From NCBI RefSeq assembly GCF_014193285.1, contig NZ_JACHZE010000002.1, forward strand, positions 496,001 through 560,000: 64,000 bases of DNA, in the 5' to 3' direction. Of the stretch, positions 1-8,550 are shown one piece after another. The position numbers and the translations under genes were made by a program. Positions within the stretch are counted from its first letter, which is position 1. Every line of letters starts with the position of its first letter. Source of the stretch: Atlantibacter sp. RC6 (GTDB lineage: Bacteria > Pseudomonadota > Gammaproteobacteria > Enterobacterales > Enterobacteriaceae). Under the pieces are notes generated by a model, which had not been told where the DNA came from, ran no database searches, and worked only from the letters and a program-made list of their open reading frames with translations.

Positions 1-164
1 AGTATGAAGTACAAATGCTGCTGAAAAGCGATACCCGGCATCAGGATGCGCTACTGGCGTGCCTGAGATCCCATCATCCTTATCAAACCCCTGAATTACT
101 GGTTTTGCCAGTGCTCCACGGAGATAGCGATTACCTCTCATGGCTCAACGCATCCTTACGTTAA
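1..164 (+). CDS. cutA: CutA, divalent-cation tolerance protein, C-terminal part
   Basis: The open frame running in from the left edge encodes about 53 residues containing [19 protein letters not shown] and ending in a TAA. This is the C-terminal half of CutA, a small trimeric cytoplasmic protein linked to copper tolerance; the start lies outside the window. The tail overlaps the dsbD start by 25 bp, the arrangement known from E. coli where cutA precedes dsbD (dipZ). Identification is by recalled sequence and gene order. Confidence 0.9.
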   Translation, partial: YEVQMLLKSDTRHQDALLACLRSHHPYQTPELLVLPVLHGDSDYLSWLNASLR

Positions 165-1825
165 TTCTGCTGTTTTGCAGCACCCAGGTTTACGCCGGCT
201 TATTTGACTCGCAGAAAAGCCAGTTTGTCCCGGTGGACAGCGCTTTCGCTTTTGATTTCCAGCAGCAGGGCAACAGCCTGGGGCTGAACTGGCAAATCAA
301 ACCCGGCTACTATCTCTACCGCCAGCAAATCAGCGTGACGCCAGCGCAGGCCACGGTCGGCGCGTTAAATCTCCCAGCCGGCGAGTGGCATGAGGACGAG
401 TTTTACGGCAAGACCGAAATTTATAAGCATCAGCTCTCCGTCACGCTACCTGTTAGCGAGGCGGCGCAGGGCGCTACGCTGCGCGTTACCTATCAGGGCT
501 GCGCCGAAGCGGGCTTCTGCTATCCGCCGGAAACCAAAGTCGTGCCGCTCAATGCGGTTGCGCCGGGTGAGTTTACCCCCGCGCCGGTTACCGCCCCGGA
601 AGAAAAACCCAGCCAACTCCCCTTTTCCGCCCTGTGGGCGCTGTTGATTGGTATTGGTATTGCGTTTACGCCGTGCGTCCTGCCGATGTACCCCTTGATC
701 TCCGGCATCGTCCTGGGGGGCAAACAGCGCCTGTCGACGGCGCGTGCGCTGTGGCTGTCGTTTGTCTATGTTCAGGGGATGGCGCTCACCTATACGGCGC
801 TGGGCCTGATTGTGGCCGCCGCCGGGCTACAGTTCCAGGCCGCGCTTCAACATCCTTATATTTTGATTGGCCTGTCCGTGGTGTTTATCGCCCTGGCGCT
901 GTCGATGTTTGGCCTGTTTACGCTGCAACTCCCCTCTTCACTGCAAACGCGCCTGACGCTACTCAGCAACCGCCAGCAGGGCGGCTCGCTGGCAGGCGTG
1001 TTCAGCATGGGGGCGATTGCCGGGCTGATTTGCTCGCCGTGCACCACCGCGCCGCTGAGCGCCATCCTGCTGTATATCGCCCAGAGCGGCAATCTGTGGC
1101 TGGGCGGCGGGACGTTATATCTCTACGCGCTGGGCATGGGGCTGCCGCTGATTCTGGTAACGGTCTTCGGCAACCGGCTGCTGCCAAAAAGCGGGCCGTG
1201 GATGCAGCAGGTTAAAGTCGCTTTTGGTTTCGTGATCCTGGCTTTGCCGGTGTTCCTGCTGGAACGCGTAATCGGCGAAGCCTGGGGATTACGGCTGTGG
1301 AGCCTGCTGGGCGTCGCGTTTTTCGGCTGGGCGTTTATCACGTCGCTTAGCAGCCATAAAGGCTGGATGCGGGTAGTGCAAATTGCCCTGCTGGGCGCTG
1401 CGCTGGTAGCCGCCCGTCCGCTACAGGATTGGGCTTTCGATACGCCGGTGCAGGCGACGCAGGCCCATCTCAACTTTACGCGCATCTCCGATATCGACGC
1501 CCTGAACAGCGCGCTGGCGCAGGCGAAAGGGAAACCGGTAATGCTGGACCTGTACGCCGACTGGTGCGTGGCGTGTAAAGAGTTTGAAAAATACACCTTC
1601 AACCATCCTGATGTGCATCGCGCGCTGGAGAACACCGTGCTGTTGCAGGCGGACGTTACCGGCAACAGCCCTCAGGATGTGGCTTTACTAAAGCATCTCC
1701 AGGTGCTGGGTTTACCGACCATTTTGTTCTTTGATGCTAACGGCCAGGAGCAACCGCAGCAGCGCGTGACCGGCTTTATGAACGCCGCGGATTTCACCGC
1801 GCATTTGCACAATCTGGCCCGGTAA
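140..1825 (+). CDS. dsbD: Thiol:disulfide interchange protein DsbD
   Basis: DsbD is an inner-membrane protein that carries electrons from cytoplasmic thioredoxin to periplasmic DsbC, DsbG and CcmG. The 561 residues begin with a signal peptide (about 1-19, ending QVYA). A periplasmic alpha domain carries the redox pair C121/C127. The hydrophobic beta domain has FTPCVLP (C179) and a second conserved Cys in [12 protein letters not shown]-terminal thioredoxin-fold gamma domain has the CxxC motif WCVAC (C476/C479). All six redox cysteines are present, so the protein should be active. The ATG lies inside the end of cutA, suggesting translational coupling, and the TetR-type yjdC follows 49 bp downstream. 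Length is close to the 565 residues of E. coli DsbD. Confidence 0.97.
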   Translation: MAQRILTLILLFCSTQVYAGLFDSQKSQFVPVDSAFAFDFQQQGNSLGLNWQIKPGYYLYRQQISVTPAQATVGALNLPAGEWHEDEFYGKTEIYKHQLSVTLPVSEAAQGATLRVTYQGCAEAGFCYPPETKVVPLNAVAPGEFTPAPVTAPEEKPSQLPFSALWALLIGIGIAFTPCVLPMYPLISGIVLGGKQRLSTARALWLSFVYVQGMALTYTALGLIVAAAGLQFQAALQHPYILIGLSVVFIALALSMFGLFTLQLPSSLQTRLTLLSNRQQGGSLAGVFSMGAIAGLICSPCTTAPLSAILLYIAQSGNLWLGGGTLYLYALGMGLPLILVTVFGNRLLPKSGPWMQQVKVAFGFVILALPVFLLERVIGEAWGLRLWSLLGVAFFGWAFITSLSSHKGWMRVVQIALLGAALVAARPLQDWAFDTPVQATQAHLNFTRISDIDALNSALAQAKGKPVMLDLYADWCVACKEFEKYTFNHPDVHRALENTVLLQADVTGNSPQDVALLKHLQVLGLPTILFFDANGQEQPQQRVTGFMNAADFTAHLHNLAR

Positions 1826-1874
1826 ACAACACTTGGGATGGAAACAACCGTTGGGACGAACGGAGGAGTGAACC

Positions 1875-2450
1875 GTGCAACGCGAACAAGTACTTGAGCA
1901 CGCCCTACAAGTTTTAGAAGAAAAGGGGCTTGCCAACACCACGCTGGAGATGGTGGCCGACAGAGCGAATTATCCCGTTGAGGAGGTGATCCGCTTCTGG
2001 CCAGACCGTGAGGCGCTGTTTTATGACGCGTTGCGTCATCTGAATGAACAGGTCGAAGCCTGGCGCAGACAATTACTTCATAATGACGAGCTGAGCATTG
2101 AGCAGAAGCTGCTGTACCGATATCAGGCGCTGACCGAGTGCGTCAGCCAGAACCGCTATCCAGGCTGCCTGTTTATCGCTGCCTGCACCTTTTATCCGGA
2201 TGCCTCGCATCCTATCCACCAGATTGCTGACCGCCAGAAAAAGGCCGCGCTGGATTACACGCATGCGCTACTTACCCAACTGGAAGTCGACGATCCCACC
2301 ATGGTGGCTAAACAGATGGAATTGATTCTGGAAGGCTGCCTGAGCCGCCTGCTGGTCAAGCGCAGCCAGGCCGATGTGGATACCGCTCGCCATCTGGCGG
2401 AAGATATTCTGCGCTTCGCGCAGTGCCGCCTCGGTGGTGCTCTGACGTGA
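1875..2450 (+). CDS. yjdC: TetR-family transcriptional regulator YjdC
   Basis: A 191-residue TetR/AcrR-type regulator. The N-terminal third is a helix-turn-helix ([40 protein letters not shown]) and the rest is the helical ligand/dimer domain, with [16 protein letters not shown] strongly matching E. coli YjdC. The start is GTG at 1875, chosen because GGAGGAG lies 9 bp upstream and the resulting MQRE start matches YjdC. It follows dsbD on the same strand and may be cotranscribed. The regulated genes are not evident from the sequence. Confidence 0.9.
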   Translation: MQREQVLEHALQVLEEKGLANTTLEMVADRANYPVEEVIRFWPDREALFYDALRHLNEQVEAWRRQLLHNDELSIEQKLLYRYQALTECVSQNRYPGCLFIAACTFYPDASHPIHQIADRQKKAALDYTHALLTQLEVDDPTMVAKQMELILEGCLSRLLVKRSQADVDTARHLAEDILRFAQCRLGGALT

Positions 2451-2526
2451 AAACGCTCGCTTTTGCGGATTTTGCATGAAAAGCAGGCAATCAGCACAGA
2501 TTTACGGAATTTTTATGACAAAGCCG

Positions 2527-2555
2527 TTGACGCCATGCGGCCTTTACGGTTTAAT
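2527..2555 (+). promoter_or_regulatory. Sigma-70 promoter of the tRNA-Phe gene
   Basis: TTGACG (2527-2532), a 17-bp spacer and TTTAAT (2550-2555) lie just upstream of the tRNA. They are followed by a GC-rich stretch (cgcccc), as is usual for stable-RNA promoters under stringent control. Found by inspection only. Confidence 0.65.
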
Positions 2556-2565
2556 TCGCCCCGTT

Positions 2566-2641
2566 GCCCGGATAGCTCAGTCGGTAGAGCAGGGGATTGA
2601 AAATCCCCGTGTCCTTGGTTCGATTCCGAGTCCGGGCACCA
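2566..2641 (+). tRNA. pheU: tRNA-Phe (anticodon GAA)
   Basis: A complete 76-nt tRNA with acceptor stem GCCCGGA/TCCGGGC, the D-arm GCTCAGTCGGTAGAGC, anticodon GAA at 2599-2601 and the T-arm GGTTCGATTCC. The 3' CCA is encoded. The position between yjdC and foreign DNA matches pheU of E. coli, a classic integration site for SPI-7-type integrative elements. Its last bases double as the left attachment site of the island that follows. Confidence 0.98.
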
Positions 2642-2643
2642 CT
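2622..2643 (+). repeat. attL: 22-bp direct repeat at the tRNA-Phe 3' end
   Basis: The 22 bp starting in the T-arm (gattccgag...) and ending two bases after CCA are repeated exactly at 9503-9524. This is the expected crossover core for a tyrosine-recombinase element that targets tRNA-Phe. Confidence 0.9.
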
Positions 2644-2753
2644 ATTCAAAGCCGGTTGGTCAGTTTTGCAAGTTGCACTCCTGACGGACACGAAGGTGAG
2701 CCAGTAAAAACACGATGTAACGCTGTTACTTGTTGTTGAAAGAAAGGCTCTTG

Positions 2754-2786
2754 AAAAACAGACTTGTTGCAAACTAGTCTGTTTTT
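2754..2786. terminator. Rho-independent terminator downstream of tRNA-Phe and the integrase remnant
   Basis: AAACAGACT and AGTCTGTTT pair around an 11-nt loop and are followed by a T run on the + strand and an A run before the stem. It may act in both directions. Confidence 0.7.
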
Positions 2787-2854
2787 TCGCGCATTATCTT
2801 CACAGATCTCCATTGCAAATGCCAAATTGCGTCAGCGCCATATTCCTCTGGTCG

Positions 2855-3103
2855 CTACATCAACTCCGTTTCCAGTATATCCCGCAGGCTATCAACACTT
2901 TCATCAATGTATTCCAGCGTCGATGTGATGCTGACATGGCCCAGCAGTTTCTTCACCGCGTACAAATTGCGCTCAGGTGATTTCATCATGTGCGTTGCCA
3001 CGTATGCCGGAACCAGCGGGTACTCGTTCATCACCTCCGGGTACTTACTCTTTCTCATCAGGTCGAAAGGTCGAACCAACGTGGAGGTGACAAAGGTATT
3101 TCA
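2855..3103 (-). pseudogene. Tyrosine-recombinase (integrase) C-terminal remnant
   Basis: About 75 residues remain, read from a TTG-type start or from the in-frame stop at 3101-3103. The peptide VKKLLGHVSITSTLEYID resembles the C-terminal catalytic motif of phage-type integrases (LGH, then the Tyr nucleophile region). The N-terminal domain and the rest of the catalytic domain are missing. It lies beside attL in the orientation expected of an integrase next to its tRNA target. The missing part is replaced by the relaxase fragment, so a deletion fused the two genes. Confidence 0.6.
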
Positions 3104-3524
3104 CCGCATAGAGCACCACCGCATTCCAGGCTGCGCTTTGCGCCGCCTGCTCTTCTGGCGGTGCGCCAACCGGCAGCATGTAGCTTTTTGACAACCGCGC
3201 CGCATACGACACTGTTTCCAGCATATAGTCTGCCATCCCACCAGGACGAGCATACGGCCCACTTTCCGTAAGAGAAAATTGCTGCATCAGCGTCACGCAA
3301 TGCTCCAGCGGAGCAAGGTAATACTCTCGATCCATGTCTTTCGGCAAGGAGGAATAATCCCAGAGCGATTGCAGCCATTGCTGACGGCGTGTTGTCGCCA
3401 GCAGCTCACTGGCGGTCATAGGCAGAAAGTAGCCTGGAGACAAAGAGGGTTTTATCGCCTCAACGATCGGGAGAACATCCGGGCGCAAACGCCCCGGACG
3501 GAGAAAAAATTTCTGATTCAACAT
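3045..3524 (-). pseudogene. ICE relaxase (TraI_2/MobH type) N-terminal fragment
   Basis: A 159-residue frame containing YFLPMTASELLATTRRQQWL, YYLAPLEHCV, GGMADYMLE and LPVGAPPEEQAAQSAAWNAV. These strings are typical of the N-terminus of the relaxase of SPI-7/PAPI-1/clc-type integrative conjugative elements. Family members are several hundred residues long. Here similarity stops at about NAVVLYA and the frame runs into unrelated sequence overlapping the integrase scrap. The ATG at 3524 has only a weak ribosome-binding site. The protein is almost certainly non-functional. Confidence 0.65.
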
Positions 3525-3582
3525 TTTGGAAACCTGTGAGGTGGAAATTCCGCTACCTTAAACGTTGGTCTTCATCGGGCAA

Positions 3583-4131
3583 TCAACAACTCACAATTCG
3601 ATTTTGAATTTTCACCTGCCAAGTCAGTACACTTCCGGCAAGATCAACAAGGTTCATTCTCCTGTTAGCTTCATTTTTACTGTTTATTAGTTTCAGGAAA
3701 TAGTCGTGTTCAAAAACAATTTCCTTTTTGCATACTGTTTCCTGTTTTGAATTGGCAATATGGAACTCAATACTTTCAGACAATGTATGTTAATCGACAT
3801 GACGACGATGTCTGATGAAACTAAAACTCAAATCGCAGAATTTTTTATCGTCCTTAATGTCAATTATCCCATTGGCATTACAGGTTAAATCTGGTCGCCT
3901 GGTGAGGAGTTCATCGATAAATTCTGCATCGAAAAATATTCGTCCTCTCAACCTATTAGCCTGCATTATATATGCAAATACCCAGGGTATATTCTGCCGT
4001 GTTGCTCCCCTGAAGCACCAGCCTTCAGCCGCGCGGTATTCTTCAAGCATCTGTTTCGCCAGGGCAAATGAAATCCTTATTCCAGTTCCCTTTTCGGGGT
4101 CTGAAGCCCAACCGTCCGAAAACGTACACTA
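3583..4131 (-). pseudogene. Unrecognised gene interrupted by an in-frame stop
   Basis: Two minus-strand open stretches lie in exactly the same frame: 3790-4131 (about 113 codons, open to a TAG at 4129-4131) and 3583-3789. They are separated only by the TAA at 3790-3792. Read through, they give about 180 residues including EGWCFRGATRQNIPWVFAYI and IEFHIANSKQETVCKKEIVF. No family is recognised. The shared frame, lack of a good start and position in a decaying island argue for a pseudogene. Two short genes remain possible but have no convincing starts. Confidence 0.45.
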
Positions 4132-4144
4132 AGTACGTTTTTTG
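4119..4144. terminator. Short hairpin with T run
   Basis: AACGTAC and GTACGTT flank a 4-5 nt loop and are followed by Ts on the + strand. The 7-bp stem is weak. It could insulate the operon starting at 4238 from upstream transcription. Confidence 0.35.
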
Positions 4145-4148
4145 TTCA

Positions 4149-4164
4149 TGTGATTTTCATCACG
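4149..4164 (+). promoter_or_regulatory. CRP-like binding site upstream of the island operon
   Basis: TGTGA-TTTTCA-TCACG matches the CRP consensus TGTGA-N6-TCACA at 9 of 10 core positions and sits 74 bp before the first ATG. This would suit catabolite-controlled activation. The match is seen directly; its use is inferred. Confidence 0.55.
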
Positions 4165-4237
4165 GTTCCTTTCAAATAATTAAGACTAGACTAAAAGTCA
4201 CGTACCGTAATAGATATCTGTATGAAAAGGAATTTAT

Positions 4238-5146
4238 ATGAAAATGCTATCGCTAAGCGAGCTACGTCCCGCAGACGTATTGCTTTTCTCGCCTGAAAAA
4301 AAAAGTTTTATTTCATGGGCCATCACTTTCTTAACCGATGCTCCTGTCAGCCATGCTGCACTTTATTTTAATGAGGCTCCCCCCACTATTATTGAAGAAA
4401 CGCCGCCACAGGTTTCTGAAAGCTCAGCACAAAAACGTTTTCATGGCCGCACCATCCATGTTTATCGCCATACCAGCACTTCGCCGCTTAAACCGGTTAT
4501 TGATGCCGCCAGACGACACCTGAATAATCAGGAGCCTTATGATCACGCCGGGCTCTATATGGTTGGCCTGCTGCTGATGTATAAGAAATTCTCCATTACC
4601 AGTCAGAAACAGCAGGTGATAATCCGAATTCTGAAAAAGCTCACGGCAACCATTACCCACTACATTCAACAGCATCAGACACCGGGTAAACATCCGATGG
4701 TGTGTTCGCAGTTCGTCGCCCAATGCTTTGACGACGCGGGTAGCCCATTCCGCCTGCAGTTCCGCCACACCTCTCTGACAGACTCCGCATTTGGCGAAAC
4801 GTTGTTAGATAAAGCAACTCGCTGGATGAAGCAGCATCAGCCGGTTTTCTCCGAATACGATACGGCAAGCGCGCCGGAAACTGCCAGCGATGAATCGCTG
4901 TGCGAAGCATTGCACGATGCTTTTTTGGATAATACAAATCAACCAGCCCCTTTGATGACCGAGGCACTGACAGAATCTATTTATCATTTTGCCAAAGCCC
5001 ATGCCGCACTGATAAATATTGATACCGCAGAAAAAAATTATCACCCGCTGACTGCACTGCAGGCGAATAATAATATGTTTGTATCTCCGGGTGATTTAAT
5101 GCGTACTTGCAATAATTTAGTCCCAGTTGGAATTGTCATTATTTAA
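4238..5146 (+). CDS. Permuted papain-like/NlpC-P60 (YiiX-type) amidase or peptidase
   Basis: A 302-residue protein with no signal peptide. Residues about 10-170 have the layout of the circularly permuted NlpC/P60 superfamily. An N-terminal RPADVLLFSP strand is followed by the catalytic His in VSHAALYF (H39), and the Cys nucleophile lies late, in HPMVCSQFVAQCF (C156). Such enzymes cut amide bonds in cell-wall peptides, lipids or proteins; the substrate here is not deducible. The C-terminal 130 residues are acidic and unrecognised. AAGGAA precedes the ATG by 6-7 bp. It is the first gene of an operon with the 766-residue protein 67 bp downstream and a muramidase after that. The pairing of a possible peptide cutter with a glycan cutter points to a lytic or anti-bacterial role, which is inference. 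Confidence 0.6.
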   Translation: MKMLSLSELRPADVLLFSPEKKSFISWAITFLTDAPVSHAALYFNEAPPTIIEETPPQVSESSAQKRFHGRTIHVYRHTSTSPLKPVIDAARRHLNNQEPYDHAGLYMVGLLLMYKKFSITSQKQQVIIRILKKLTATITHYIQQHQTPGKHPMVCSQFVAQCFDDAGSPFRLQFRHTSLTDSAFGETLLDKATRWMKQHQPVFSEYDTASAPETASDESLCEALHDAFLDNTNQPAPLMTEALTESIYHFAKAHAALINIDTAEKNYHPLTALQANNNMFVSPGDLMRTCNNLVPVGIVII

Positions 5147-5213
5147 TTATTATTGGATACCTCTCGTGTCAGTAGATACTTAACGATTATTTTATTATTC
5201 AGGGATATTAATC

Positions 5214-7514
5214 ATGATGGATGAAACACATAGCGATAACCAACAATCACATATTAATGAATCAAGCCAACAGGTTACCTCTACCACAACAACTATTTCA
5301 ATGACCGAAGCTGCCCCAAGGCTAAGCGCGGCACTGGATAATGCTGGAGAAGTGCCAAGTTTTGCCGATCAGCTTTATGAAAAAATCACCTCGGTTATCG
5401 GCGGAAATAACCCTAATCAATTTTTCTGCATGAGCCTTCCCGGCATGCAAATTGATAAAAATCTCTACAGTTACGATATTGAAAACAACCAGCCGAAACC
5501 GCCGTTAGTTGAAGCCAACGAATCAAAGCTGGTTAACCGGCTATTTGATGCCTGCACGATGGCCAGCTCTGACAATGGCCGTCACCTGCAAACGCAGTAT
5601 AAAAGCGCGCTGGATATGTTGACGCCGCAACTGAATGGCAAGCTGTTTGATGCAAAATCAAAGCTGCGTAAAGTTCTGATGACCCCCTATCCGTATAATT
5701 TTGGCGACGGCTTAACCACCGGCTTCACGCTTCAGCAGGTCTTCTACCGCTTGTATAGCGAATACGTTGATGCCAAACAGGCCTGGGCCAAAGTTCAGCT
5801 AGAGAAAAAAGCTGAACTGGATGCCAAATACCCGGGCGAAACGAAGGAAACCAATCGCAGCAAACAAAACGACTATCTCAACTGGTATGAGACCACCGCC
5901 GAGTCTCAGTTGCTGAAGGTGCAGGAGAAACTGGGGAAAGTGCTCAACGTTTTCTCACCGGGCGATATGGAGATTATTACCGGGATCCTCGACAGCGGCG
6001 CAGGGCGTGAAATTGCCGAGGCCCGGCAAACGCTGGCTAACGTACAAAAGCTCAACCCCGATGGTGGCTACGTCTACCCGGTAACGCTTTATCCGGAAAA
6101 CTGGTTCAACCTACTGGATACGTCGTTCACCCCTATCGACCTGTTAGAAAGCCCTGCAGCGCTGGCGCAGCAGCTCTCCGTGCTGTTGGTACAGCGCAGC
6201 AATTTATCCATGACGATCGACTCGTTCCTGAATATTCTTCCTGACCCGGCGATGCTGAAAGATCTCAAGGATAAGCAGGACGCTGCGAAGAAGGAGCTTA
6301 CAGCGGCTCAAAAGGCAGTCACTGAGGTCTATAGCGCCATCACAAACGATACCCTAAAGCTGATTGTCGATATTGTTGGGCGCTCCAATGATAAGGACAA
6401 AAGCAAAGCGCTTGCGGGTACCACGTCCAGGATCCTCAATGTTGATCCAGAGGTGGCAGGAAAAGTCATTACCGCATTAACAGACAATGCCAGCAAGTGC
6501 ATGCAGGCACAGGACGAATTAATTCTGGCTGCCCAAAACGCCACCGAAAGCGCAATGAAGTATTTCGAGGCAAAAAACCTGACTCAGTACAAGTCAATGC
6601 TCTTACCATTGCAAACACAGCTTAAAAGAACGGAGGACGATATTGCCGCAGTACGGCAACAAATTGGCCTGGCGTCGGTGATGCAGCAGGCCAGCAAGCC
6701 AATAGATGGCAGCGATGTCACGCCGAACGTTGTACCTAACGGTTTCACTCAGGTATTGATTGAGTCAACGATGGCGTCGGTCAGACAGAAATCAAGCAGC
6801 GCCAGCTCGGCCTCTGAGTCCTCGTATCGCTCATCTTTCTTCTTCGGCGGATACAGTAGCAGCCGTTCGCACCGGGAGTCCATAGACAGCCGCGAGTCCG
6901 AGACCAGCAACGTCAAAATCCAGATAGGGATGTCGATTGCGAAGGTAAGCATTGGCCGGGAATGGTTTAACCCCGGCGTATTCCTGCTCACCAAAGATAT
7001 GTACAACACGTCCAGCAAAAAAATCGCCCCGAATCAAAAAGGCAAACCGTTCCAGGAAACGCGTTTTAATGCAATGAACGACTGCGTTTTCCCGTGTTTC
7101 CCGGTTGCATTTATCATTGCTCGCGACGTTACCATTAAATTTTCCTCCGACCAGGCAATGTCGAGCAGCTTTGCCCAGAGTGTGGAAGAGCACTCTTCGA
7201 GCGGCGGCGGCTTCTTTATCTTTGGCGGCAGATCGTCCTCATCGTCCAGCTCCGCTAGTAGCAACTCGCGCGCAACCTCTTCGGCAAACAGCGTCACCGT
7301 ACGCTTTACCAGCCCGCAAATTCTCGGCTATTACCTGGAGGCTACGCCGGCGGACGAAAGTGTAACCCTCAGCGAAGGGCGCAACGCTAACGGCGACTAC
7401 ATATCAATCCTGGATTTCATTAAAAACTTCCAGTCCATGCTCGACGACTACAACAAAACTTATAACCGGGAGCCCCTTCAAATGTACATCCCAAGGAACG
7501 AATCAAGTGAGTAA
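5214..7514 (+). CDS. Large protein of unknown family with two Phe/Gly/poly-Ser segments
   Basis: This 766-residue protein is not assigned to a known family. The N-terminal 45 residues are polar and Ser/Thr/Gln-rich. Residues about 50-330 look globular (FFCMSLPGMQID, ANESKLVNRLFDA, YPYNFGDGLTTGF). About 355-385 and 440-500 are Ala/Lys/Glu/Gln-rich helices, probably coiled coil. The C-terminal part holds two similar Ser-rich stretches. One is near 527-560 with SSFFFGGYSSSRS and the other near 658-692 with GGGFFIFGGRSSSSSSS. Each is followed by a beta-rich segment (NVKIQIGMSIAKVSIGREWF; SVTVRFTSPQILGYYLEA). There is no signal peptide. It is the middle gene of the operon, 12 bp before the muramidase. 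Membrane insertion, assembly or delivery of its partner enzymes are possibilities only. Confidence 0.6.
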   Translation: MMDETHSDNQQSHINESSQQVTSTTTTISMTEAAPRLSAALDNAGEVPSFADQLYEKITSVIGGNNPNQFFCMSLPGMQIDKNLYSYDIENNQPKPPLVEANESKLVNRLFDACTMASSDNGRHLQTQYKSALDMLTPQLNGKLFDAKSKLRKVLMTPYPYNFGDGLTTGFTLQQVFYRLYSEYVDAKQAWAKVQLEKKAELDAKYPGETKETNRSKQNDYLNWYETTAESQLLKVQEKLGKVLNVFSPGDMEIITGILDSGAGREIAEARQTLANVQKLNPDGGYVYPVTLYPENWFNLLDTSFTPIDLLESPAALAQQLSVLLVQRSNLSMTIDSFLNILPDPAMLKDLKDKQDAAKKELTAAQKAVTEVYSAITNDTLKLIVDIVGRSNDKDKSKALAGTTSRILNVDPEVAGKVITALTDNASKCMQAQDELILAAQNATESAMKYFEAKNLTQYKSMLLPLQTQLKRTEDDIAAVRQQIGLASVMQQASKPIDGSDVTPNVVPNGFTQVLIESTMASVRQKSSSASSASESSYRSSFFFGGYSSSRSHRESIDSRESETSNVKIQIGMSIAKVSIGREWFNPGVFLLTKDMYNTSSKKIAPNQKGKPFQETRFNAMNDCVFPCFPVAFIIARDVTIKFSSDQAMSSSFAQSVEEHSSSGGGFFIFGGRSSSSSSSASSNSRATSSANSVTVRFTSPQILGYYLEATPADESVTLSEGRNANGDYISILDFIKNFQSMLDDYNKTYNREPLQMYIPRNESSE

Positions 7515-7526
7515 CGGAGAAATGAC

Positions 7527-8168
7527 ATGGTAACAGATGAACAGTCAGCCCTTCTAAACCAGAAGTCTGTCCGGGATAAAATTAGCTGGGAGGAGATCGT
7601 AACTGCTGCCAGACGGATACAGATTGAGCCCTGTGCGCTACAAGCAGTTTGTGCCGTGGAGTCGTCAGGGCATGGCTTCCTCCCCTCCGGGAGGCCAAAG
7701 ATCTTATTCGAGGGACATACTTTCTGGCGTGAGCTGGCAAAACACCGCTATCAACCCGAGATCCTTGCTGCCCGCTTTCCCTCCATCATTTATCAGCAAT
7801 GGACGGCGCAGCACTATCTGGGAGGAGAGAAAGAGTATGCGCGTCTGGAGACGGCAATAAGCCTCCACCGTGAAGCCGCGCTCTGCTCTACGTCATGGGG
7901 TGCATTCCAGATCATGGGGTTTAATTTTGCCTTATGTGGATTTCACTCGGTTGAAGATTTTGTCGCGGCACAAAGCCGCGGCAACCACGAGCAACTGGAA
8001 GCCTTTTGCCAATTCATAGCGGCGAAGAATCTCTGTATTTATTTGCAAAATAAAGACTGGGTCAGCTTCGCCAGGGGCTACAACGGCCTGGGATATGCAC
8101 AAAATCGCTATGATTTAAAACTAACAGACGCCTATCAGAGATGCTTGCAAACTCAATTAATGCGCTGA
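7527..8168 (+). CDS. N-acetylmuramidase (DUF3380 family)
   Basis: A 213-residue peptidoglycan hydrolase of the DUF3380 N-acetylmuramidase family (PF11860), known from phage endolysins. The diagnostic block is AVCAVESSGHGFLPSGRPKI followed by LFEGHTFW, with the probable catalytic Glu at E45. SWGAFQIMGFN and ARGYNGLGYAQNRYD are the conserved downstream motifs. Enzymes of this type cleave the MurNAc-GlcNAc bond. There is no signal peptide or membrane segment, so reaching the wall would need lysis, a holin-like route or a secretion system. It ends the three-gene operon. The broken hcp gene is convergent, ending 9 bp beyond, which makes type VI delivery a reasonable idea that this sequence does not prove. 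Confidence 0.85.
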   Translation: MVTDEQSALLNQKSVRDKISWEEIVTAARRIQIEPCALQAVCAVESSGHGFLPSGRPKILFEGHTFWRELAKHRYQPEILAARFPSIIYQQWTAQHYLGGEKEYARLETAISLHREAALCSTSWGAFQIMGFNFALCGFHSVEDFVAAQSRGNHEQLEAFCQFIAAKNLCIYLQNKDWVSFARGYNGLGYAQNRYDLKLTDAYQRCLQTQLMR

Positions 8169-8176
8169 TGGGATAT

Positions 8177-8550
8177 TTAATCGACTCTCACATAAAGCCT
8201 CATCTTTTGGGTTGAGGCTTTATATTTTATTTCGGGCGTCGTAACGAAATATTCTTCTTCCTGGCCGTTGTAGTTGATGCGGTAGAACTTAAACACCGCT
8301 TTAGCCAGCATTTTTCCTGTTGTGAGTGTCTTATACAACAGCGGTGATGAGCTATCTATAATCTTTTCAAAGTATACGCTTCATCTTGTCGCGTGCCTGT
8401 CGCTGCACCTGTTGCATCGTCCGTTTGGATATATAAATCATGCTACATTCCGGTTAGCTCGATACTTCCTTCACGGCCGGTTACATCGACAGAACCTTTT
8501 AATAATTTCCCTTCTTCTTCGTAAAGCCAAATATATACTGATATAGCCAT
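8177..8550 (-). pseudogene. Broken T6SS tube protein Hcp
   Basis: From ATG at 8550 the minus strand reads MAISVYIWLYEEEGKLLKG, then SVDVTGREGSIELTGM and an in-frame TAG. It continues in the same frame with HDLYIQTDDATGAATGTR and QDEAYTLK. After a frameshift it continues IDSSSPLLYKTLTTGKMLA and FKFYRINYNGQEEEYF, ending at a TAA. The pieces line up in order with the N-terminal two thirds of Hcp1-type tube proteins of type VI secretion. One nonsense codon, one frameshift and the missing C-terminus make it non-functional. An AGGGAA ribosome-binding site is still present. No other T6SS structural gene is in the window. Confidence 0.8.

Noticed and set aside
2476..2739. Plus-strand open frame across the tRNA-Phe gene
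   Set aside because: It reads through the tRNA and the attL repeat, has no ribosome site and no recognisable protein.
8322..8546. Plus-strand open frame of 74 codons
   Set aside because: It is antisense to the readable hcp remnant, which explains the sequence better.
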